This document shows positions 28,967-34,349 of a stretch of DNA of 34,349 nucleotides, in pieces. The stretch spans positions 1 to 34,349 of the IMG/VR virus record IMGVR_UViG_3300048908_000104; one strand, written 5' to 3'. The DNA comes from a virus. The notes beneath the pieces were generated by a model. It worked only from the letters and a program-made list of their open reading frames with translations, was not told the DNA's origin and did no database searches. The position numbers and the translations under genes are program-made. Every line of letters begins with the position of its first letter. Within the stretch, counting starts at the first letter, position 1.

Positions 28967-29413
28967 ATGGCAACCAATCCGCTTGTCAGCCAAGGCACCC
29001 TGAACCGCGTCCGGTGCTCGGTGCTGGTGCCGGCCTTCACGGCGTTGAACATCACGGCGCCGTACATGGGGAAGTCGTTCGCGCGCATCGCGTTCGAGGG
29101 CGACTTCACCGACCAGACCGGCACCGGCACGGGCCTTGTGAACTCGCCGGCACCGTACGTGCCGGCGACGATCTCGGTCGGCATCCTGCGCACGCAGGCG
29201 CTGTCGATGGCGTGGCGCGCACAGTGGGAATCGAACAGCGTGCTCGGCCAGATCAAGATCAACAGCGATTCGGCCGCGTTCGACTCGTTCACGCTGTACG
29301 ACGCGGCGATCCGCCACTTCGACCCGAACGCGTTCGACGGCATGGACGCGGTGTGCATGCTGGTGCTGCGCGGCACCTACTACACCAACAACGACCTGTG
29401 GAGCATGACGTGA
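28967..29413 (+). CDS. tail tube protein (DUF3277-like)
   Basis: A 148-residue beta-rich protein with SVLVPAFTALNITAPYMGKS, RIAFEGDFTDQTGTGTGLVN and FTLYDAAIRHFDPNAFDGMD. Size and position immediately after the sheath gene fit the tail tube of DUF3383/DUF3277 myophages. AGGGG lies upstream. Ends overlapping the chaperone start. Confidence 0.75.
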   Translation: MATNPLVSQGTLNRVRCSVLVPAFTALNITAPYMGKSFARIAFEGDFTDQTGTGTGLVNSPAPYVPATISVGILRTQALSMAWRAQWESNSVLGQIKINSDSAAFDSFTLYDAAIRHFDPNAFDGMDAVCMLVLRGTYYTNNDLWSMT

Positions 29414-30018
29414 TCCAGATCAATGAGGCGATGAACCTCGTCGTGCCGGTCGTCAGCGACGACGCCGGCGTGAAGGTGTGGGCCTACCACACGCCGATCT
29501 CGCGCCAAGTGTTCGAGACGAACTACCGCGTGCTCGCGGCGACGAAAGCATCGCTGATGAGCAAGGGCGGCATCTACATGATGGACTCGGGCCCGCGTAT
29601 CGCCGCATTGACGTTGCTCGACGAGGGCATGCGGGATGCCGAGGCGCGCGGCCGGGTCGACAAGGACGGCCGCGTGATCGACGAGGCGACGCCAGCGCTG
29701 ATGGCCGAGATCCGGCGTCTGACGATGGTGCTCGTGCCGACGGCCGGCGGCTGGGATCTCCTGCCGATCGAGAGCGCGGTCGCGGCGGGCAAGATCGACG
29801 CCGAGGACCAGGCCGAGACGGAGTCGGCGATCGTTTTTTTTACGTGCATCTGTGCGCTGGCGAGCAAGGCGGAACGGAAGAAGCAAGCGAGCAGCACAGC
29901 ATCCCTCCTGACGGGATCGATTACCTCCTTGTCGCCTATGGAATTCGCCGATTCCTTGCCGAACTCGATGAAGGCCGCGCCTTCGGCGCAACTGGCGGTG
30001 TCCTCGGTTCCGTCCTGA
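29410..30018 (+). CDS. tail assembly chaperone, short form (gpG-like)
   Basis: From GTG 29410 (GGAG 7 bases upstream) this 202-residue form carries EAMNLVVPVVSDDAGVKVWA, YHTPISRQVFETNYRVLAAT and AEIRRLTMVLVPTAGGWDLL. It lies between tube and tape-measure genes, the place of the gpG/GT chaperones that bind the tape measure. After the T8 slip site at 29834-29841 the frame becomes low in sense (lysine- and serine-rich), while the -1 frame carries good protein sequence. An ATG at 29431 is an alternative start. Confidence 0.75.
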   Translation: MIQINEAMNLVVPVVSDDAGVKVWAYHTPISRQVFETNYRVLAATKASLMSKGGIYMMDSGPRIAALTLLDEGMRDAEARGRVDKDGRVIDEATPALMAEIRRLTMVLVPTAGGWDLLPIESAVAAGKIDAEDQAETESAIVFFTCICALASKAERKKQASSTASLLTGSITSLSPMEFADSLPNSMKAAPSAQLAVSSVPS

Positions 30019-30146
30019 AGTTCGTAGCCGGCGAGGGCTTCGCGGAAACCGTGCAGCGGCACGGATTCGAATACCGCAGCGCGCGCGACTTCCGCGATCG
30101 CAACATCCTCGAGCTGATCCGAACCCTGAGAGGCGCAAGTGGCTAA
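29410..30146 (+). CDS. tail assembly chaperone, -1 frameshift form (gpGT-like)
   Basis: Zero-frame codons GTT TTT TTT (29833-29841) contain the slippery heptamer T-TTT-TTT. A -1 slip continues as YVHLCAGEQGGTEEASEQHS, then DGIDYLLVAYGIRRFLAELD and ends at 30146 with ELIRTLRGASG. The product is about 245 residues. Its second half starts as the tape-measure gene comes up, exactly as in phages with programmed chaperone frameshifts. Coordinates span the join; the -1 step is after 29841. Confidence 0.7.
29834..29841 (+). promoter_or_regulatory. slippery T8 run for -1 frameshift
   Basis: Eight T in a row, in phase G-TT-TTT-TTT with the zero frame, followed by ACG. This satisfies the X-XXY-YYZ rule for a -1 slip by two tRNAs. 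It is the longest T run in the late coding region, where T runs are otherwise rare. Confidence 0.7.
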
Positions 30147-31884
30147 TAAGCCGATCATCAACATCGACGTGAACGCCGAGCAATTCAAGGCGTTCTACGA
30201 GCTGTACGAACAGTTCGAGTCCAAGGTCGGCAATATGCCGAAGGAATGGCAGCAGATCGACACGTCGATGCGGCGGAATGCGGCCACCGCGAAGTCGCTC
30301 GCGAGCGGCATCCAGTCGTCGACAGAGGCGCAGCGCCAGTTCAACATCATGGCGCGCGAGGGTCTGCACACGATGTCGAAGATGGCGAAGGAGGCCGGCA
30401 ACGTCGGCAAGGCCGTGTTCGACATCGGCAAGTGGCTGCTGAAGCTCGGCGCCATCGGCGGCGGCATCGCGGGTCTCGGCGGCATTCTCGGTGCGATCAG
30501 CCTGCGCGATCTCGCGCATTCGGCTGTGACAGAGCAGCGCGGCGCGCGCGGCGTCGGCCTGACGCCTGGCCAATACAAGGCGTTCGGGATGGATTTCGGG
30601 CGGTTCCTCGACCCGAGCATCCTATCGCACGTCGCGGACGCACAGAACAGCTACCAAGGCCGCGTATGGCTCGGCCTCGCGACCGGCCTCGGCTCGCAGG
30701 CTGTCGCGAATCAGGGCCCCGATCAGCTAGCGATGCGGCTCGCCACGCGCGCGCACGACTGGTGGACGAAGACGCCGTCGTCGCAGCGCACGGCGGAGAA
30801 TCTCTCGGCCGCCGGTTTCACGCAGTCCGGCCTGACGCTCGAGGACATGCGTCGGCTCGGCAATACGCCGTTGTCCGAGCTGACGGCCGCGCGTTCGCAG
30901 TACGGCCGCGACCAGCGCTCGCTGAACGTCAGCAATGGCACGACGCAGGCCTGGTACGAGTTCGATCGCCAGATCACGCTTGCGGGCCGGACGCTCGAAA
31001 CGTCGCTGACGAATCGTCTCGTCGAGCTCGCGCCGTCGCTACGCAGCTTCGTGACGACGCTGACGAAGGATGCCGACCAGCTCATCAACGACATCTTCAC
31101 GCCGAAGAACCTGAAGGCGGTCGAGGACGGGATCACGGGGCTGACGAACTACCTCGGTTCGCCGACGTTCCAGCAGGACATGCGGGACTTCGCCGGCCTC
31201 ATCGGGCTGGTTGCCGGCGCCATCCGCAAGGCGGCCCGCTTCTTCGGGATCGACACGTCTTCGTCGTCGAATGCCGAGGTCGGAAATTTCGATTTCGGCA
31301 GCGGCTCGAACGACTGGAGCACCGGCGGCATTTCGTCGACTGACAAGGCGCTTGGCTACACGCGTCATGCATTGACGATGCCCGGTGATCCGGCCGGCTA
31401 TCTCGCGAGCATCGAGAAGCAGCGCGGGCTTCCGCCCGGGACGCTGTCGCGCATGTGGCAGGTCGAATCGAAATCGGGGAAGAACCTGGTCGGTCCGCTG
31501 CTGAAGAACGGCGACCAAGCGATCGGCGACTTCCAGTTCACCTCGGGTACCTGGAACGATTGGGGCAATGGCGGTGACCGCTTCAGCTTTAAGGATCAGG
31601 CCGGCGCATCTGGCCGGTACATGCAATCGTTGATGCGGAAGTACGGTGGCGACATCCGTAAGGCGCTCGCTGCGTATAACTGGGGCCCGGGCAACCTCGA
31701 CAAGGACATCGCGAAGAACGGCGGCCAGTGGGATTCGCATCTGCCCGCCGAGACGCGCAATTACATCGCGCAAATCGCAGGCGAGGTCGCCAAACGAAGC
31801 GCGGTGAAGCTGACCGTCGACGTCCGAAACAACACGTCCGCGCGCGTCGCCGTGCAGGCCAACGCAGCAGCACCGGGTAATTGA
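30139..31884 (+). CDS. tape measure protein with C-terminal lytic transglycosylase
   Basis: A 581-residue protein. Residues 100-122 are a hydrophobic segment (GAIGGGIAGLGGILGAISLR), usual for tape measures that cross the membrane during DNA entry. The middle is helical. Residues 410-560 form an SLT-like lysozyme domain: LSRMWQVESKSGKNLVGPLL with the likely catalytic Glu443, AIGDFQFTSGTWNDWG, and ALAAYNWGPGNL. It should cut peptidoglycan at infection. It starts with GTG, GAGAGG upstream, overlapping the chaperone end by 8 bases. The length is short for a tape measure. Confidence 0.83.
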   Translation: MANKPIINIDVNAEQFKAFYELYEQFESKVGNMPKEWQQIDTSMRRNAATAKSLASGIQSSTEAQRQFNIMAREGLHTMSKMAKEAGNVGKAVFDIGKWLLKLGAIGGGIAGLGGILGAISLRDLAHSAVTEQRGARGVGLTPGQYKAFGMDFGRFLDPSILSHVADAQNSYQGRVWLGLATGLGSQAVANQGPDQLAMRLATRAHDWWTKTPSSQRTAENLSAAGFTQSGLTLEDMRRLGNTPLSELTAARSQYGRDQRSLNVSNGTTQAWYEFDRQITLAGRTLETSLTNRLVELAPSLRSFVTTLTKDADQLINDIFTPKNLKAVEDGITGLTNYLGSPTFQQDMRDFAGLIGLVAGAIRKAARFFGIDTSSSSNAEVGNFDFGSGSNDWSTGGISSTDKALGYTRHALTMPGDPAGYLASIEKQRGLPPGTLSRMWQVESKSGKNLVGPLLKNGDQAIGDFQFTSGTWNDWGNGGDRFSFKDQAGASGRYMQSLMRKYGGDIRKALAAYNWGPGNLDKDIAKNGGQWDSHLPAETRNYIAQIAGEVAKRSAVKLTVDVRNNTSARVAVQANAAAPGN

Positions 31885-31885
31885 G

Positions 31886-32620
31886 ATGGCGGGACTTGAC
31901 CTTTCTTCGGGCTTCCGATCGGCGTACGACCTGTCGTTCCAAGTCTCGCCGATCATCCTGAACGGCGGGATCGTCGCGAACACGCTCGGCGGCATGATGC
32001 CGATCATCGGGCTCGTCGGCCAGCTCGGCGCGCTCGCGCAAAGCGTCCTGTCGAGCGGCAGTGTGAGCCTCGACAACTTCTTCGCGCGCTTCGTCGTGCT
32101 GCCCGGCGGCACGATCATCAGCAATGCGGTCGGCACGTACCCATTCGCGAACCAGCAGGTCGCCGGCAACGCGATCGTGATGCAGCCGAAGAACGTCTCG
32201 CTGCTGATGATCGCGCCGGTGAAGGACACCGGCGGCTACCTGACGAAGCTGGCGATTTTCACGTCGCTGCAAAGCTCGCTCGAAGCGCACTGCGCGGCGG
32301 GCGGCACGTTCCATGTCGCGACGCCCGCACGGATCTACACGAACTGCATCCTGACGTCGATGACGGACGTCACGAGCGGCGAGGGCAAGCAACAGCAAAT
32401 CCAGTGGCAGCTCGATTTCGTGCAGCCGCTGCTGACGCAGCAGGCGGCGAGCAGCGCGTTCGGCGCGCTGATGAGCAAGCTCGCGGGCGGCCAGCAGGTG
32501 ACGTCGCCGGCATGGTCCGGCGCGGTGGCGGCCGCCGGCTCGGCAGTGCAGGGCGCGCTCGAAGGCATCGGCAACATGGCCGGCGTCGTGAATCAGTTCC
32601 TTTCCCAGCCGGCGCTATGA
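31886..32620 (+). CDS. tail/baseplate protein, 244 aa
   Basis: Beginning MAGLDLSSGFRSAYDLSFQV, with ISNAVGTYPFANQQVAGNAI, then MLIAPVKDTGGY-type strands (LLMIAPVKDTGGYLTKLAIF) and a helical glycine/alanine-rich tail. The order after the tape measure places it in the distal tail or baseplate. The pattern TYPFANQQVAGNA recurs in DUF3383-type myophages, but no specific role can be given. Confidence 0.68.
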   Translation: MAGLDLSSGFRSAYDLSFQVSPIILNGGIVANTLGGMMPIIGLVGQLGALAQSVLSSGSVSLDNFFARFVVLPGGTIISNAVGTYPFANQQVAGNAIVMQPKNVSLLMIAPVKDTGGYLTKLAIFTSLQSSLEAHCAAGGTFHVATPARIYTNCILTSMTDVTSGEGKQQQIQWQLDFVQPLLTQQAASSAFGALMSKLAGGQQVTSPAWSGAVAAAGSAVQGALEGIGNMAGVVNQFLSQPAL

Positions 32621-32895
32621 CGACGCTCGTTCCTTTCCTGCCGTCGAATGCGGCGACGCCACCGTTTCAGGCGACCGTAACGCTTGACGGCGTGGCCTAT
32701 TCGCTGTCGGTGACGTGGAACATCGCGGGCATGCGCTGGTACGTCACGCTGACCGATCAGAACGGCAACATCGCCTGGTCGGGCGGAATGGTCGGCTCGC
32801 CGCTCGGTTTCGACATCCCGCTCGCGCCGGGCGTCTTTTCGACGTCGACGCTGCTGTATCGCGAGGACAGCGGTAATTTCGAGATCACTCCCTGA
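32617..32895 (+). CDS. baseplate plug-like protein, 92 aa
   Basis: MTTLVPFLPSNAATPPFQAT, then LSVTWNIAGMRWYVTLTDQN-GNI and PLGFDIPLAPGVFSTSTLLY. A small all-beta protein of this pattern (W-N-x-x-x-x-R-W-Y-x-x-L-x-D-x-x-G) resembles the baseplate plug family of myophages. Overlaps the previous gene by ATGA. The assignment is from pattern and position. Confidence 0.65.
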   Translation: MTTLVPFLPSNAATPPFQATVTLDGVAYSLSVTWNIAGMRWYVTLTDQNGNIAWSGGMVGSPLGFDIPLAPGVFSTSTLLYREDSGNFEITP

Positions 32896-32898
32896 CCG

Positions 32899-33870
32899 AT
32901 GCGCTACTACGACATCACCATCACGCCAGAAGGCGGCACGAAGCCGTTCCGGCGCTGGACGTCGCACCCGAACGGCAAGTTCGATCCGGGCGCGCTGAAC
33001 ATCGAATTCGACATCCCGGTCGCCACCTACGGCACGCCGCTCGGCGGCCAGTCGCTTCTGATCGAGGGTGTGCCGCTCGAGGATCTGCTGCAGGCGCAGC
33101 AGTTCGCGGGCATGAACCTGTCAATGAAGGGCGGCATGCAGGCCGGCTTGCCTCTGGCGAATCCGAAGCAGGCGGGGCTGATCGCGGCCGGCCAGATCTG
33201 GCAATCCTTCGGCAACTGGGAAGGCACCGAGATGACGCTCGATCTCGTGCTGAACCCGGCGGTGTACACGCTCGACGAGCCCGGCAATATCGTCCTGAAC
33301 TGGACGTCCGGGACGCCGCTCGCGCAGGCGCTGAAGCAGACGCTGTCGGTGGCCTACCCGACGATGCCCGCGCTGATCAACATCAGCGACAAGCTGGTGC
33401 AGACGCACGATGAGGTTCATCGGTGCTCGACGCTCGAGCAGCTCGCGCAGCTGCTGACGGAGATCACGCAAGGGAATTTCCTCGGCGCCGACTATGCGGG
33501 TGTGCAGGTGACGATCCAGGCCGGCCAGATCGTCGTCTATGACAGCACCTACAAGCCGAACACCGTGCAGCTCGCGTTCACGGACTTCGTCGGTCAGCCG
33601 ACGTGGATCGCGCCGAACGTGATGCAGGTCAAGCTCGTGATGCGGGCCGACATCCAGCTCGGCACGGAATTGCTGATGCCGCAGGGGCTGCAGAACACGC
33701 CCGGCATCGTGCTGACGTCGTCGTCCTCGCTGCCGTCGAGTTTGAAGTACAAGAGCGCGTTCCAGGGCAAGTTCTCGGTGATCGAGCTGCGGCAGATCGG
33801 CAACTTCCGCGCGCTCGAAAGCGCATCGTGGGTGACGGTCGCAAACTGCGCGGTGATGAGCAATGGCTGA
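32899..33870 (+). CDS. baseplate hub-like protein
   Basis: The 323-residue protein begins MRYYDITITPEGGTKPFRRW and contains NIEFDIPVATYGTPLGGQSL, GNFLGADYAGVQVTIQAGQI and a C-terminal SALKYKSAFQGKFSVIEL-like beta run. The domain order is that of gp27/gpD-type hub proteins that hold the central spike. It lies between plug and spike genes. No enzyme motif is seen. Confidence 0.7.
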   Translation: MRYYDITITPEGGTKPFRRWTSHPNGKFDPGALNIEFDIPVATYGTPLGGQSLLIEGVPLEDLLQAQQFAGMNLSMKGGMQAGLPLANPKQAGLIAAGQIWQSFGNWEGTEMTLDLVLNPAVYTLDEPGNIVLNWTSGTPLAQALKQTLSVAYPTMPALINISDKLVQTHDEVHRCSTLEQLAQLLTEITQGNFLGADYAGVQVTIQAGQIVVYDSTYKPNTVQLAFTDFVGQPTWIAPNVMQVKLVMRADIQLGTELLMPQGLQNTPGIVLTSSSSLPSSLKYKSAFQGKFSVIELRQIGNFRALESASWVTVANCAVMSNG

Positions 33871-34349
33871 CAACTATTCGAAGCTGCCGCTGCAGCGCTC
33901 GCTGAACCGCGTGGCAATCGCGCGCGCGCAGCAAGCGATCGAGGCTATGGGAAACGCGCTGCCGTGCCGCGTGACGAAGGTTTCGGGCGCGATCGTCACG
34001 GTCGAGTTCGAGATTCAGGGAACATGGACGTTGCCGCCGGTGACGATTCCGAAGGCCGAAAGCCAGTGGATTCGCAATCCGACGCAGGTCGGCGACAAGG
34101 GCGTGACCATGCCGGCCGACGCATATCTCGGCGGCATCTCCGGGTTGGGCGGCGGCACGGCCGATTTCCGGCGCCGCGGCAACCTGACCGCTCTCGTGTT
34201 CGTTCCGACCAGCAATGCGGCATCGCCTCCGGATGACCAGAACGCAGCGCAGGTGTGCGGGCCGAACGGCATGATCGCGCGGACCACTCAGGGCGCGACA
34301 TCCTCGTCGTGCGTTGTGAACCAGAACGGCGTGTCGATGACGTATGGCG
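33863..34349 (+). CDS. baseplate spike protein, N-terminal part (partial)
   Basis: The frame from ATG 33863 runs off the right edge after about 162 residues. NALPCRVTKVSGAIVTVEFE, TLPPVTIPKAESQWIRNPTQ and VGDKGVTMPADAYLGGISGL make the OB-fold seen at the start of gpV/gp5/Gp138-type spikes, which puncture the outer membrane. It overlaps the hub gene end by eight bases. The needle part is outside the window. Confidence 0.72.
   Translation, partial: MADNYSKLPLQRSLNRVAIARAQQAIEAMGNALPCRVTKVSGAIVTVEFEIQGTWTLPPVTIPKAESQWIRNPTQVGDKGVTMPADAYLGGISGLGGGTADFRRRGNLTALVFVPTSNAASPPDDQNAAQVCGPNGMIARTTQGATSSSCVVNQNGVSMTYG

Noticed and set aside
27937-29409. Upstream part of a 693-residue plus-strand frame running through the sheath gene
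   Set aside because: Only its last 202 codons (from 29410) are a gene; the earlier part is an arginine-rich shadow of sheath and tube.
1-34349. CRISPR arrays, tRNA genes or insertion sequences
   Set aside because: None was seen: no regularly spaced repeats, no cloverleaf-like sequence that I could recognise, and no transposase-like protein. A tRNA scan would be needed to exclude a tRNA fully.

Overview
The window holds most of a temperate, contractile-tailed phage (myovirus), present either as a prophage or as a phage genome, read from inside the integrase gene to inside a baseplate spike gene. Base composition is uniformly GC-rich, with codons typical of a beta-proteobacterium. Burkholderia is my best guess for the host from the style of the proteins, but this is inference because no host gene is visible. 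No lysis genes or tail fibres are seen; they would lie beyond the right edge.

Layout. Positions 1-10566 are a long leftward early operon. From its promoter-proximal end it holds small phage proteins with zinc motifs or membrane segments, a recombination set (RecT-like annealing protein, PD-(D/E)XK exonuclease, coiled-coil partner), a protein ending in a ribosome-modulation-factor-like domain, a frameshifted winged-helix gene, a DndC/PAPS-reductase-like ATP pyrophosphatase, several unknown small genes, a PrtN-type activator and the integrase. Most genes overlap by 1-4 bases. Two related structured RNA elements (3939-4056 and 10599-10755, minus strand) lie just ahead of genes in this operon. 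They share a hairpin and other features and most resemble the C4 antisense RNA family of P1/P4-type phages; that family name is tentative.

Positions 10567-12900 are the immunity region. A CI-like S24-peptidase repressor and a downstream secreted protein are read leftward into a terminator. They are flanked by a leftward promoter (11143-11171) and a rightward promoter (12452-12480). Each promoter carries the same 15-bp operator palindrome in its spacer/-10 region. The rightward promoter would give a leaderless mRNA for a Cro-like gene, followed by a terminator and a CII-like gene, an order that recalls lambda.

Positions 12898-17022 are the rightward delayed-early block: small unknown genes, a DUF1376-like replication protein, three cysteine-rich proteins, a RusA resolvase and a probable Q-type antiterminator. 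The Q candidate's stop codon overlaps a near-consensus promoter, which is followed within about 35 bp by two tandem terminators. This is the arrangement expected of a Q-dependent late promoter.

Positions 17342-34349 are the late operon: terminase subunits, portal, Mu F-like minor head protein, a Nudix-protease-scaffold fusion with a probable nested scaffold start, decoration protein, DUF2184-type capsid, connectors, tail sheath (with an inserted repeat domain), tube, a tail chaperone pair joined by a -1 slip on a T8 run, a short tape measure carrying a lytic transglycosylase, and baseplate proteins.
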